Origin: Polaromonas sp.
GTDB taxonomy: Bacteria > Pseudomonadota > Gammaproteobacteria > Burkholderiales > Burkholderiaceae_C
NCBI RefSeq assembly: GCF_029945685.1
Contig: NZ_JAQSDA010000001.1
Coordinates: 1 to 62,964 of the forward strand
Length of the DNA stretch: 62,964 bases
Direction: 5' to 3'
This document shows, piece after piece, positions 27,197 to 36,969 of this stretch. Below the pieces are notes generated by a model. The model searched no databases, had not been told where the DNA came from, and saw only the letters and a program-made list of their open reading frames with translations. Numbering within the stretch: position 1 is the stretch's first letter; the number at the start of each line of letters is the position of its first letter. The position numbers and the translations under genes are program-made.

Positions 27197-28510
27197 TTAG
27201 ACAAGCATCATGATGGTTGCAGCCGCCGTACCGACAGCGATTGAAACACCGTAGCCGGCTGCGACACGGCGGCCTAGGGATCGACCGCCGATCACCGCGG
27301 CTATCAACGCCTTCATTACCATGTTGGCCGCTACTGCGATGCCAACAGCCGTCGCGGTGGGGGTCACCGTCAAGCTGCCTGCAGCCTGCATTTGAAGCAC
27401 GGTGACCATGATTGCATCGACATCTGCCAGCCCGGAGAGTGTCGCCACCACATACAGGCCCGGATTACCCAGCCACTCTCTGCCGGCCTGAGTCAGTACC
27501 ATCATCACGGCGAGAAACGCGCCGAAGCCCAGCGCAGTACTCAGATCGAACGGCGCGACGGGATCTCCCTCGGGTGCGATGTCGACTGATGAGTGTCGCT
27601 TCCACTGCAATGCGCCCAGGCCGAGTAGCGCGATACCCGCAGCGACCATTGGAACTCCTAGCGGCCTGCCTAGCGCAGGCTGAAGTGAGACGACGATCAC
27701 CGCCATGCGCAGGAACATCATTCCGCAGGCGGCCAAAGTACCGGCTGCCGCGGCATTGGCCAGCCCCGGTTCAGCTCGAGCACGTCTGGCGAGCGTCAAT
27801 GTGGCGGCGGTCGAAGAGGCGAGCCCTCCCAGCAGACCGGTCCAGAAAATGCCCCGCTGGGGTCCGGTGAAGCGTATTGCGATATGGCCGCACAGAGACA
27901 GGCCGGCGATCAGGACGACCGCCCACCAAAGACGATAAGGATTCAATGCCTTGTAGGGGCCGTAGCCGGCATCCGGCAGCAAGGGCAGGATGACCAGCGA
28001 CAAGACTAGCAGCTGCAGCGCAGCGCTGAGTTCGCGGTGCTCCACCAGCCGTAGCCAGCGGTGCAGGGTGGGTTTGAGGTCCAGCAACATTGCGACGACG
28101 ACAGATGCGCCGATAGCAACGGCAGCATGGCCGATGCCCGCCAGTGCGCCCAGGGCGTACGTCAGCAGTGCAGCGACAGCGGTAGTTGCACTCAGGCTGC
28201 CATGGGCACGCACACTTTCCCGATAAGACACTGTGGCGAGCAAGGACAAGCCGGCAAGCCCTGCAGCCAGTGGCCAAGGCCCCAGTGTCTGGCTTAGGAC
28301 GCCGAGCACGCCGCCCAACAAGCCGAACAATGCAAACGTCCGCAATCCCGCGACCCGGCTCCCATCAGCGCCCTCGCGTTCACGCCACCCGCGTTCGAGG
28401 CCGATCAAAATGCCGACGGCAAGTGCTGCGGCAAGAGCAGACACCGTGGACGTGATGGAGGCGGATAAGAGGTTCAGGAAAAGATCTCCAATTTTCAAAT
28501 CAGAGCCCAT
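27197..28510 (-). CDS. MgtC/SapB-family membrane protein with DUF4010 domain
   Basis: A polytopic inner-membrane protein of 437 residues. The N-terminal part has the MgtC-type pattern ALAVGILIGLERGWRERE and GLRTFALFGLLGG; the rest is a DUF4010-like bundle of hydrophobic helices with NPYRLWWAVVLIAGLS and GLLGGLASSTAAT. Family members are linked to magnesium or metal homeostasis, but the transported species is not known. ATG 28510 is chosen, as the 35 upstream codons do not look like part of the protein. Confidence 0.75.
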   Translation of the reverse strand: MGSDLKIGDLFLNLLSASITSTVSALAAALAVGILIGLERGWREREGADGSRVAGLRTFALFGLLGGVLGVLSQTLGPWPLAAGLAGLSLLATVSYRESVRAHGSLSATTAVAALLTYALGALAGIGHAAVAIGASVVVAMLLDLKPTLHRWLRLVEHRELSAALQLLVLSLVILPLLPDAGYGPYKALNPYRLWWAVVLIAGLSLCGHIAIRFTGPQRGIFWTGLLGGLASSTAATLTLARRARAEPGLANAAAAGTLAACGMMFLRMAVIVVSLQPALGRPLGVPMVAAGIALLGLGALQWKRHSSVDIAPEGDPVAPFDLSTALGFGAFLAVMMVLTQAGREWLGNPGLYVVATLSGLADVDAIMVTVLQMQAAGSLTVTPTATAVGIAVAANMVMKALIAAVIGGRSLGRRVAAGYGVSIAVGTAAATIMMLV

Positions 28511-28665
28511 ATTATCTTCAAGGAGATCGAGCAAATGCCTCGTCTTCTTTGTCAATGCAGGCGGCAGACTGACCGGTTTTGTGATCTGGCTTAACTTCCA
28601 CTTGATGTATGTCAATCAGCTATCGCGTTGGCGAGATAACATTAAAAGCATAAATCTGTACCAGC

Positions 28666-29106
28666 ATGAAGCTCTTTTCCAACATCCGCTCAAAACGCAG
28701 CATCGCATTCGTAGCGCTGCTGTTTTGGGTGTTTGCCTTGGCTTCAGGCGTCGCTAATGCTTGTCTTCTGGAGGCTCGCGGAACCCATCTCCACGTAGCA
28801 GCCGGATTGGCCGATGCAACGCATGCACCCGCCATATCAACTGGTCATGCTGGGGTCATTGCCGACCACGGCGATGACTCCCGTGCTTCCAAGGCACCGT
28901 GCCTTAAGGCTTGCGCCGATGGCGAGTCCTCTGTGTCCCCGCAGAAATTGCGGTCTGTCCAGATCGATCTTGCTGCGGCGCCCTTGGTCGCGGTTCTCTG
29001 GACCGCAACTGTTCCTGTCGTTTTCCCGTTTAGTCGAATCGACGAAATGCGGCCCACGACATCTGAGCGACCCCTTCGGGTTCGCTACTCGCGACTAGCA
29101 CTCTAG
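28666..29106 (+). CDS. Secreted or membrane-anchored protein of unknown function
   Basis: A 146-residue protein with a signal-like segment (AFVALLFWVFALASGVANA). A His-containing middle part (THLHVAAG, STGHAGVIADHGDD) and a CLKAC motif follow, then a second hydrophobic stretch (LAAAPLVAVLWTATVPVVF). The His and Cys residues suggest metal contact, but no family is recognised. It resembles in layout the protein at 51367 (signal, His, Cys pair, Pro-rich end). It is divergent from the MgtC-like gene. Confidence 0.55.
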   Translation: MKLFSNIRSKRSIAFVALLFWVFALASGVANACLLEARGTHLHVAAGLADATHAPAISTGHAGVIADHGDDSRASKAPCLKACADGESSVSPQKLRSVQIDLAAAPLVAVLWTATVPVVFPFSRIDEMRPTTSERPLRVRYSRLAL

Positions 29107-29288
29107 CCGTCTGCTGCCGCGTGTTCCAGAGCCTCGCGCTCTGTGATCTTCGCCGCTTCCACATTTTTCCGCCGATTTTGGCTCTTGGTCCTCTTGGTAT
29201 AGCGGGCAAAGTCGGACATCACGCCGGTACCTGCGCGTGCGCGCATACACACTGTATTTCCCTTCCGTCAACTAACCAGGAGTCTGTC

Positions 29289-29711
29289 ATGACCCATCTC
29301 CGTTCAATTTCCCTTGTCATTGCTCTTGCTGCCACTCTCACGTTAGCTGCTTGCACTACCGCTCCAACGATGCCCATGGGCTCGGCAACTGCGGGCAGCA
29401 TGGCCCCACCCGACCATATGGCCAAGATGGACGCGCAGATGAAGACCATGCAGGGCATGCACGAAAAGATGATGAGCGCCAAAACCCCGGAAGAGCGCAG
29501 CAAGCTGATGGCCGAGCACATGAAAACCATGCAGGACGGCATGGCCATGATGGGCGGCATGTCCGGCGCCGGTATGGGTGATATGAAAGGCATGCAAGGC
29601 ATGACGGGCGATATGGGCGCGCGCCATCAGATGATGGAAAAGCGCATGGAAATGATGCAGACCATGATGAAAATGATGATGGACCGGATGCCTGCCACGC
29701 CGGCGAAGTAA
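29289..29711 (+). CDS. Met-rich lipoprotein, putative copper binding
   Basis: A 140-residue precursor with a lipoprotein signal (lipobox LAAC near residue 21). The mature part is extremely Met-rich and helical (HMAKMDAQMKTMQGMHEKMM, MMEKRMEMMQTMMKMMM). Such Met arrays bind Cu(I) or Ag(I) in periplasmic proteins. I start at ATG 29289 after CAGGAG. It is followed by a small membrane protein and a multicopper oxidase, so a periplasmic copper buffer is the likely role. Confidence 0.75.
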   Translation: MTHLRSISLVIALAATLTLAACTTAPTMPMGSATAGSMAPPDHMAKMDAQMKTMQGMHEKMMSAKTPEERSKLMAEHMKTMQDGMAMMGGMSGAGMGDMKGMQGMTGDMGARHQMMEKRMEMMQTMMKMMMDRMPATPAK

Positions 29712-29722
29712 GGGGTGTGGTC

Positions 29723-29983
29723 ATGACACCGTTTCGTACAGGTATTGCTCTGGCTGTCACCGTCGGGGTGTTTTATGCCCTGTGCGCGCTGGTCTGGGCT
29801 CTTGCCCCAGGGCCTTTTTTGGGTTTCATGAATAACCTCTTCCATGGCATGAACTTCAACAGCATGGTTCAGCCTCGGCCATTCGGGTGGCAAGGTTTCT
29901 TGACGGCGCTGCTCGTACTGAGCACCTGGGCGCTATTGGCAGGGGCTTTTTTCGCCTGGCTGCTCAATCGAATGACGCGTTGA
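29723..29983 (+). CDS. Small membrane protein, DUF5676-like
   Basis: An 86-residue protein with two membrane helices joined by a loop (FMNNLFHGMNFNSM). It matches what I recall of DUF5676, a family often seen beside copper genes. AGGGG precedes ATG 29723. The Met and His in the loop may bind metal. It sits between the Met-rich lipoprotein and a multicopper oxidase. Confidence 0.65.
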   Translation: MTPFRTGIALAVTVGVFYALCALVWALAPGPFLGFMNNLFHGMNFNSMVQPRPFGWQGFLTALLVLSTWALLAGAFFAWLLNRMTR

Positions 29984-30036
29984 TTGCCGGCTCTAGCGCG
30001 CTGGCGGGGTAGTTAAAGCTTGTAAAGGTAAGTTAT

Positions 30037-31692
30037 ATGTTGAAGAGAAGACAGCTGTTTCAGTTTGCCGGTGTGGCGGCCGTGGCCGCCGCCGGGGGCG
30101 CCGCCTGGATGTATTACGGATCGCCTCGTTCCGAGGCGTTGGCGGGCGGGCCGTTTCGCCACTATCCCTTCGATCCGGTGGCCGCAGATAATTTCCAGCA
30201 GAAGCTGTTCATTCCTGTCGGCAGCGGGCCGTTCGGGGTACTCGATGTCGCCGGGCCGCTCAAAATCCGCGCTACGGCGGCGAGCTTCCCGTTGCTGCCC
30301 GGCCGCGAATCCCCCTTCTTGCTGTACCAGACCGAGCAGGCGGGCAAGGCCTACCAGAACCCTATTTTGCGCATTGAGAGCGGCGCGCGTTTCACGGCCA
30401 GCCTGGACAACGCGCTCCAGGAGCCGACGATCATCCACTGGCACGGGCTGCACACACCCGCCGCCATGGACGGCCACCCGGCCAGCACCATCGGTCCGGG
30501 CGGGCGCTATGCGTATGACTTCAAGGTGAACAACCGCGGCGGCACCTATTGGTACCACACGCACGCGCATGAATTGACCGCCGAACAGGCCTATCACGGC
30601 CTGGCGAGTTTCTTCCTGGTGGACGACGATGACCAGCGCAGAGTCAGCAAGGCACTTGATCTGCAGCTCGGCGTCACCGATTTGCCCCTGGTCATTCAGG
30701 ACAAGCAGTTCGACGCGCAGGGCAAGCTGTTGTACAAGCCTGGTGCCCATGAAGCCATGATGGGCTGGCTGGGCGACATCATGCTCGCCAACCTGACACC
30801 CAATGCGGTGCAGGCCGTCACACCGCGCACCTACCGCCTGCGGCTGCTCAACGGGTCGAACGCGCGCATTTACCGGCTCGCCTTCGTCAGGGGAAACAAG
30901 GCGCTTGACTTCACCGTCATCGGCACCGACGGCGGCCTGATCGAACGGCCGGAAACGGTGAGCGAAGCCTTTCTCGCGCCGGGCGAACGCCTTGACGTGC
31001 TGTTCGACGCAGGCCAGGCGCGGCCCGGTGAGGACATCTTCCTCAGAAGTCTGACCTTCGACGCGATGGAAAACGAAGGACCTGCTGCCGGCCCGGGCGG
31101 CATGCCGGGCATGAGCGGCATGGGCATGGGCCAGATGATGGCCAGCATGTCCTCGTCACGATTGCCGCTGGGCCTGGAGTTCAATATCTTGAAACTGTCT
31201 GTCACGGCCGGCGAGCGCGTCGTCGCCAAACTGCCGGCCACGCTGTCTCAGGTCAAGCCGATTCCCACCGAGGGCGCGACGCAGCGCAAGATCGAACTGT
31301 CGATGGGGCAAATGCGCTTCCTGATCAACGGATACACCTTTCGGATGGACGAAATCGCATTCGACGTTAAACGCGGTGCAGTGGAGATCTGGAGCATCAG
31401 CAACCCGGCGCTGGGCATGCCGCATCCGATGCACATCCACGGCTTTTCGTTCCAGGTGCTCGAACGCATTGGCAGCCCGCCTCAGATAGCGGCCATGGCG
31501 CGGTTCGGTCAGGGCCGCACCGTAAGCGACCTCGGCTGGAAAGACACCGTGCTGGTTTGGCCCGGTGAAACGGTGCGGGTGGCAATCGACTTCGCCCACG
31601 ATTACCCCGGCGACCAGACCTATGTATTCCATTGCCACAACCTGGAACACGAAGACGGCGGGATGATGATCAATTTTCGCGTCAAGGCGTGA
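30037..31692 (+). CDS. Multicopper oxidase, second (CueO-like)
   Basis: A 551-residue periplasmic multicopper oxidase, with a signal anchor (KRRQLFQFAGVAAVAAAGG) that looks twin-arginine-like. Copper ligands are HWHG (134-137), WYHTHAH, HPMHIHGFSF and HCHNLEHEDGGMM. A short Met-rich insert (MPGMSGMGMGQMM) lies near residue 355. It is a different subfamily from CopA at 10820, without the ~100-residue Met repeat, and is likely a cuprous oxidase. It is followed by the CopZ-like chaperone and the copper ATPase. Confidence 0.88.
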   Translation: MLKRRQLFQFAGVAAVAAAGGAAWMYYGSPRSEALAGGPFRHYPFDPVAADNFQQKLFIPVGSGPFGVLDVAGPLKIRATAASFPLLPGRESPFLLYQTEQAGKAYQNPILRIESGARFTASLDNALQEPTIIHWHGLHTPAAMDGHPASTIGPGGRYAYDFKVNNRGGTYWYHTHAHELTAEQAYHGLASFFLVDDDDQRRVSKALDLQLGVTDLPLVIQDKQFDAQGKLLYKPGAHEAMMGWLGDIMLANLTPNAVQAVTPRTYRLRLLNGSNARIYRLAFVRGNKALDFTVIGTDGGLIERPETVSEAFLAPGERLDVLFDAGQARPGEDIFLRSLTFDAMENEGPAAGPGGMPGMSGMGMGQMMASMSSSRLPLGLEFNILKLSVTAGERVVAKLPATLSQVKPIPTEGATQRKIELSMGQMRFLINGYTFRMDEIAFDVKRGAVEIWSISNPALGMPHPMHIHGFSFQVLERIGSPPQIAAMARFGQGRTVSDLGWKDTVLVWPGETVRVAIDFAHDYPGDQTYVFHCHNLEHEDGGMMINFRVKA

Positions 31693-31743
31693 AGGCGAAT
31701 CTATACACGGGCTTAGGCAATTCAACTCACAGGAAAACTTACC

Positions 31744-31974
31744 ATGAACACACTTAAATTTGATATCAGCGGAATGACTTGCGGCGGTTGCACGGGTAGC
31801 GTGCAGCGAACTCTGAAAAAAATTGACGGAGTCAGTCACGCCGAAGTGACTTTGAATCCGGGCGTCGCTACCGTTGTGACTGATCCCGCCCGGGTGTCGC
31901 CCGCGCAAATTGAATTGGCGATCACCAGCCTTGGCTACCCGGCTAAGGCGCGCCCGGCAGATCAAGGTCAATAG
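31744..31974 (+). CDS. copZ: CopZ-like HMA copper chaperone
   Basis: A 76-residue cytoplasmic protein, a single ferredoxin-like HMA domain with the GMTCGGC Cu(I)-binding motif (Cys12, Cys15) and no signal peptide. Such chaperones deliver Cu(I) to P1B ATPases, and the next gene encodes one. That ATPase has lost the CxxC in its own HMA-like domain, so this protein may supply the missing copper site. Confidence 0.9.
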   Translation: MNTLKFDISGMTCGGCTGSVQRTLKKIDGVSHAEVTLNPGVATVVTDPARVSPAQIELAITSLGYPAKARPADQGQ

Positions 31975-32120
31975 GCCCGGCCATGAGCAGGAAGAGCCGC
32001 AAACAAGCCCAGCAGAGATGGCCACACGGCACTCCCCGTGACCATGGTCGCGACTCGGATGTCTCTACTCCAAGCGACGCCAGGCTGCGGGCCCGCTGAA
32101 TTATTTGTATTGGTAAATGC

Positions 32121-34577
32121 ATGAAAACAAAAACCATCGAGGTTGGCGATCTGGTCTCCACACTGAGCGCCACAGGCGTTGAGAAGCAGCTCTCTACGCT
32201 TCCGGGTGTCCATCACGTAGACGTGAACTACGTCGCCGGCAGCGCGACCGTGCACTATGATGAATCGCGGATCGAGCTTGAAACTATCCGGCAACGCGTG
32301 ATCGACTGCGGCTATCACTGCCGCGGCCAACTCCTCCCAGCCCATGTTTGCGCTCCGGAGCAGCATAAGACGGCAGGAGATGCACATGCCGGACATGCCG
32401 GACATGCCGGGCACACCATGCCTGGCGGCGATTCGGGGACTGAGCTGCGAGCCGCGGTGAAAGCTGCGCCAGCGGCGCGTGGCGACCATGGTTCTCACGG
32501 TGGTCACGGCGACCCTTCCGCTAACGGGAAGGCCGACATGATGCATGACATGGGGCACGCACCGGGTATGTCGATGGAGGACATGGCCAAGGACATGCGC
32601 AACCGCTTCCTTGTAGCACTGTTGTTCGCAATTCCAGTGTTTCTGTATTCACCGATGGGGCAGATGTTTGGCGACTTTGCTACTCCGTTTGGCATCGACC
32701 GCAAGCTGTTTCTGTTCGTCGTCGCGACAGGTGCCATTGCCTATCCGGGCTGGCCCTTCTTCATCGCTGCTTGGCGTGCTGCGCGCAACAAGGTTGCGAA
32801 CATGGCGACCCTGGTCGTCCTGTCGGTAGGCACGGGGTACGTCTTCAGTGTCGGCGCCACTTTCCTTTATGAAGGTGAGGTGTTTTACGAAGCGGCAGCC
32901 GTGTTGCTGGTCTTCATCTTGTTGGGGCATTGGTTGGAGATGCGCGCGCGCGCCGGAGCTTCGGACGCGATCCGCTCCTTGATGGATCTGGCCCCACCCA
33001 TGGCCACAGTGCTGCGTGGTGGCGTCGAGGTCAAGGTCCCTACTGCCGAGGTATTGGTCGGGGAGACAGTTGTCATCAAACCGGGAGACAAGATTCCGGT
33101 GGATGGCGAAATTTTTGAGGGCGGTTCGCAGGTCGATGAATCCATGCTGACCGGCGAGTCCATGCCAGTAAAAAAGGTCGTTGGCGATGCGGTCATCGGC
33201 GCTACGATCAACAAAAGCGGCAGCTTCCGCTACAAGGCTACCAAAGTCGGCGCAGACACCGCGCTCGCGCAGATTGTCAAGTTAGTCCAGGAAGCGCAGA
33301 ACTCAAAGGCCCCGGGCCAGTTGCTGGCGGATAGGGCCTCGCAGTGGCTGGTGCTGGCTGCCATTGTTATCGGGCTGCTCACCTTCAGCGTCTGGTTCTG
33401 GGTCTTGGGCCAGCCTTTGCTGTTCGCCCTGACTTTAACGATCACGGTATTCGTGATTGCCTGCCCCGACGCCCTGGGGCTGGCCACCCCGATGGCCATC
33501 ATGGTCGGGACCGGACTTGGGGCCATGAACGGCATCCTCTTCAAGAACGCTGCCGCGCTGGAAAACGCCACCAAGTTGACAGTCATCGTCTTCGACAAGA
33601 CGGGCACGCTCACGCTCGGGCAGCCAGACGTCGTGGAAATGGTCACCGCGCCAGGTGTCAACGACGCGCAGCTGCTGGCCACGGCAGCGGCTGTGGAGAA
33701 GTTCTCCGAGCATCCTTTGGCGCTTGCAATACTCAAGCGAGCCGGCACCACGCCGACTGAGGTCGCGACGGGTTTTACCAATATTGATGGGCAGGGCGCT
33801 CGCGCAGCTATCAACGGTGAAAACGTCTTGCTCGGCAATCGTCAGCTGATGGAATCTGAAAACGTCGCCTTGGAGGAGCTCTCGTCGCAAGCCTCCCGTC
33901 TTCAGGGCGGCGGCCGCACCGTGGTGTATGTCGCTCGGGCTGGCAAGCTGATAGGCCTGATTGCCATCGCCGATGCCGTCCGGCCAACCTCCATGGCGAC
34001 GATCGCCAAGCTGCAGGAGCGTGGCGTGAAGGTCGCGATGATCACCGGGGACAATCAGTCCACAGCGGATCGGATTGGGAAAGAACTCGGCATCGACATC
34101 GTTCTAGCCGATGTGTTGCCTGGCCAGAAGGCCTCCAAGATCAAAGAACTGCAGGCCCAGGGCCATAAGGTCGGCATGGTCGGCGACGGCATTAACGACG
34201 CTCCGGCCCTGACACAGGCTGATGTGGGCTTCGCAATTGGCGCGGGCACTGACGTGGCGATGGAGAGCGCCCAAGTCATTTTGATGAAGAGCGATCCCTA
34301 TGACGTGGTCGGTGCCATCGAGCTGTCACGCGCCACGCTGCGCAAGATGCACCAGAACCTGTGGTGGGCTGTCGGCTACAACGTAATTGCCTTTCCTCTG
34401 GCGGCCGGCGTCTTTTACCCATTCACCCTGTCGCCCGAGGTCGCAGCACTGTCGATGTCCGGCAGCTCGGCCCTGGTAGCAATCAATGCATTGCTACTCA
34501 AACGCACCAAGCTCGCTGGTATTAGACACCAGAAGCCGCAAGCTTCAACGACAACGGCCGCAGGGGTTTCATCATGA
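32121..34577 (+). CDS. P1B-type copper ATPase with CPD motif and degenerate HMA domain
   Basis: An 818-residue heavy-metal-exporting ATPase. The N-terminal HMA-like fold lacks CxxC ([12 protein letters not shown] in its place). A His-rich linker follows ([21 protein letters not shown]). The core has eight membrane helices, the actuator TGES, phosphorylation motif DKTGT (D492), an EHPLA nucleotide motif and GDGIND. The TM6 metal motif is Cys448-Pro449-Asp450 instead of CPC, while TM7 YN and TM8 MSGSS, typical of Cu(I) pumps, are kept. It probably exports Cu(I) or Ag(I), but specificity may be altered. No regulator sits beside it. Confidence 0.9.
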   Translation: MKTKTIEVGDLVSTLSATGVEKQLSTLPGVHHVDVNYVAGSATVHYDESRIELETIRQRVIDCGYHCRGQLLPAHVCAPEQHKTAGDAHAGHAGHAGHTMPGGDSGTELRAAVKAAPAARGDHGSHGGHGDPSANGKADMMHDMGHAPGMSMEDMAKDMRNRFLVALLFAIPVFLYSPMGQMFGDFATPFGIDRKLFLFVVATGAIAYPGWPFFIAAWRAARNKVANMATLVVLSVGTGYVFSVGATFLYEGEVFYEAAAVLLVFILLGHWLEMRARAGASDAIRSLMDLAPPMATVLRGGVEVKVPTAEVLVGETVVIKPGDKIPVDGEIFEGGSQVDESMLTGESMPVKKVVGDAVIGATINKSGSFRYKATKVGADTALAQIVKLVQEAQNSKAPGQLLADRASQWLVLAAIVIGLLTFSVWFWVLGQPLLFALTLTITVFVIACPDALGLATPMAIMVGTGLGAMNGILFKNAAALENATKLTVIVFDKTGTLTLGQPDVVEMVTAPGVNDAQLLATAAAVEKFSEHPLALAILKRAGTTPTEVATGFTNIDGQGARAAINGENVLLGNRQLMESENVALEELSSQASRLQGGGRTVVYVARAGKLIGLIAIADAVRPTSMATIAKLQERGVKVAMITGDNQSTADRIGKELGIDIVLADVLPGQKASKIKELQAQGHKVGMVGDGINDAPALTQADVGFAIGAGTDVAMESAQVILMKSDPYDVVGAIELSRATLRKMHQNLWWAVGYNVIAFPLAAGVFYPFTLSPEVAALSMSGSSALVAINALLLKRTKLAGIRHQKPQASTTTAAGVSS

Positions 34578-34639
34578 TAAAGCGGTACTCGGTTCCAAGC
34601 GACATGGACTCAGATTGTTCGAAACATAGAAGGTAGACC

Positions 34640-36469
34640 ATGAGCACGAGCACACATCGTCCTAAGGGAAGACCTGGGCGAGTTACCGCAACACAGGCCA
34701 GGTCTTCAGCCAAGCCGGTTTCAGACGCCTCACCCGGCGAGTCTGCCGCGCCAAAGGTGCAAGCCGCGACAGACAGTTTGGGGGCGTTGGATGCCGCGTG
34801 GCGCTATTACATCGATTCCGTGCAGCGCGGCGTGCTGTTCTTCGACGTGCTACGCGAACGCGGCGACAACATGCTTGCCCACGAGCGCGCTGGCCAGCCG
34901 CCTTTGCTCGACTTTGAGCATGAACTGGTGCTGGATGCCCGCACTTTCGCAAAACCCGCCAACTACGCGCTGCTGCGCATCACACGCTGTGGCCCCACAC
35001 ATGCCAGCGATTTCGAGCGGCAAGACCTGAGGCCGGTTCTGGTGATTGATCCGCGTGCCGGTCACGGTCCAGGTATCGGCGGTTTCAAGCACGACTCCGA
35101 GGTTGGCGTGGCACTGCACGAGGGGCACCCGACCTATTTCGCCAGCTTCTTCTCCGAGCCTTGCCCGGGCCAGACGCTCAGTAACGTGATCCATGCACTG
35201 CGCGCGTTCGTAGAAGAGATCGTACGTCGCCACGGCGTGGCACCGGCTCTTTACGGCAACTGTCAGGGCGGTTGGGCTGTGGCGCTGCTGGCCGCCGAAT
35301 GTGAGGGTCTCGACGGTCCGGCAGTGCTCAATGGTTCGCCGCTGTCGTACTGGGCCGGTGCCGAAAAAGTGAACCCGATGCGCCTTGCTGGCGGCCTGCT
35401 GGGCGGCGAGTGGCTCACGCACCTGATGGCCGATCTTGGCGGTGGGCGGCTCGATGGCGCCTGGCTGGTGCAAAACTTCGAGGGTCTAAATCCGGCCAAT
35501 ACCTGGTGGGAGAAGAACTACAACCTTTACGCCCATGTGGATACCGAACGCGAACGTTTCCTTGAATTCGAACGCTGGTGGTCAAGCTACTTTTTCCTCA
35601 GCCGCGAAGAAATCCTCGCCACCGTTGAGAACCTGTTCATCGGAAACCGGTTAGAGCAAGGCCAGGTCCAACTCGACTCGTGCGATATGGCCGATCCCTG
35701 TGTCGTAGACCTGAAGCGCATCCGCAATCCGATGGTGATCTTCGCCTCCAGCGGCGACAACATCACACCACCGCATCAGGCGCTGGCCTGGCTTCCCGCG
35801 ATCTACCCTGACACAGCCACGCTCAAAGCCGCGGGACAGCGCATCGTGTACCTTCTCAATCCGCATGTCGGGCACCTGGGAATTTTCGTGTCAGCCAGCG
35901 TTGCACAACATGAACACCGGGCCATTCTGGAAAACATCGAAACCTTCAAGAATCTGGCACCCGGGCTGTATGAGATGAAGCTCGGAGAGCCGGTCAAAAG
36001 CCGGGCAGTGCGCGGAGCTGAAAAACCAGCTGGCGGTGATACGTCATTGCCAAGGCACAAAGTCTGGTTCGAGGAGCGGCGTATCGAGGACTTGCAGTTC
36101 AACTATCCACGAAAGGCCTTCGAGAAAGTGGCAGTAGTGTCGCAGTGGAACGAGTTGGCATATCGCACCTGGGCCAGCCCCTGGATCAAGTGGAGTGCCA
36201 ACCCGGTGTCTGCATTCACGCAAAAGTGGGGCCACCCGATGCGTCTGCGGCGCTACCTGTTCTCGCCGCAGGTGACGCCAGCGATGGCTTGGGTGACCTT
36301 CGCCGCGGAGTGGGTCCGGCGGAACCGACAGGCTGCATCCAAAGATAACCCGTGGCGGTTACGGGAAGAGGAGGCGGGGAAATTTATTTCCGCCACGCTG
36401 GAACAGTGGCGTGTACAGCGCGATGCTGCAGAGGAGCATCTGTTCACAACCTTATACGGAAGATCATGA
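34640..36469 (+). CDS. DUF3141 (PhaC-like alpha/beta hydrolase) protein
   Basis: A 609-residue cytoplasmic protein. Its central part resembles polyhydroxyalkanoate synthase-type alpha/beta hydrolases: VLVIDPRAGHGPGIGG, YGNCQGGWAVALLAA (nucleophile elbow with Cys in GNCQGG), and a late Asp and His (SGDNITP, LNPHVGHLGIF). I assign it to DUF3141, whose function is unsettled. Some relatives I recall have a longer C-terminus, so this one may be shortened. It lies after the copper ATPase by 62 bp. Confidence 0.7.
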   Translation: MSTSTHRPKGRPGRVTATQARSSAKPVSDASPGESAAPKVQAATDSLGALDAAWRYYIDSVQRGVLFFDVLRERGDNMLAHERAGQPPLLDFEHELVLDARTFAKPANYALLRITRCGPTHASDFERQDLRPVLVIDPRAGHGPGIGGFKHDSEVGVALHEGHPTYFASFFSEPCPGQTLSNVIHALRAFVEEIVRRHGVAPALYGNCQGGWAVALLAAECEGLDGPAVLNGSPLSYWAGAEKVNPMRLAGGLLGGEWLTHLMADLGGGRLDGAWLVQNFEGLNPANTWWEKNYNLYAHVDTERERFLEFERWWSSYFFLSREEILATVENLFIGNRLEQGQVQLDSCDMADPCVVDLKRIRNPMVIFASSGDNITPPHQALAWLPAIYPDTATLKAAGQRIVYLLNPHVGHLGIFVSASVAQHEHRAILENIETFKNLAPGLYEMKLGEPVKSRAVRGAEKPAGGDTSLPRHKVWFEERRIEDLQFNYPRKAFEKVAVVSQWNELAYRTWASPWIKWSANPVSAFTQKWGHPMRLRRYLFSPQVTPAMAWVTFAAEWVRRNRQAASKDNPWRLREEEAGKFISATLEQWRVQRDAAEEHLFTTLYGRS

Positions 36470-36645
36470 AGTACTCCTATCGCGATCGACGCCATTCGAT
36501 GATGACAGCTCATACCGCATCCGTGTCCATAGCACCGGTCTCTGAGGAACTTAGCCATGAATGAAGAACCGCGCATTTTGACATTCCGTACACGGCCCTT
36601 GAGCCCTGTATTTTCTCCAACCACGATCCTCGAAAGGACTTTCAC

Positions 36646-36948
36646 ATGAAACGCTTACTTTCCTTACGCCGCCGCCAACGCGGCAAGGTCTCGACCTGGA
36701 TATTCGCTGGTTTTGCGGCGGTCGCGCTGTTCTTCCTTTTGACAGAACATCGCGCTCATCTTTTCGGCTGGCTGCCCTTCCTGCTCTTGGGGGGCTGCGT
36801 GTTGATGCATATGTTCCACGGTGGTCATGGGGGCCACGGTCAACATCGATCTGACGATACGCCCGGCCGCCGCGACCAAGACGCAGCACCCGGAGAGGTT
36901 ACCCCGAAGCCGGGCGCATCAGCGTCATCTGGCACCCACCACCACTGA
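36646..36948 (+). CDS. DUF2933 small membrane protein
   Basis: A 100-residue protein with a basic N-terminus and two adjacent hydrophobic helices (FAAVALFFLL and LFGWLPFLLLGGCVLMH). A His/Gly cluster (MFHGGHGGHGQH) and a polar tail ending THHH follow. This is the DUF2933 pattern, often found in copper islands. The His-rich tail likely binds metal. AAAGGA precedes ATG. It starts a run of three membrane-protein genes. Confidence 0.75.
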   Translation: MKRLLSLRRRQRGKVSTWIFAGFAAVALFFLLTEHRAHLFGWLPFLLLGGCVLMHMFHGGHGGHGQHRSDDTPGRRDQDAAPGEVTPKPGASASSGTHHH

Positions 36949-36969
36949 ACCTATTTCGGAGTCAAGGAC

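Noticed and set aside
30013..30750. A 245-residue open frame antisense to the second multicopper oxidase
   Set aside because: Shadow frame; no family features and the sense gene is secure.
32386..32412. Short tandem repeat coding [10 protein letters not shown] as a possible regulatory or CRISPR-like repeat
   Set aside because: It is three 9-bp coding repeats within the ATPase linker, with no spacers.
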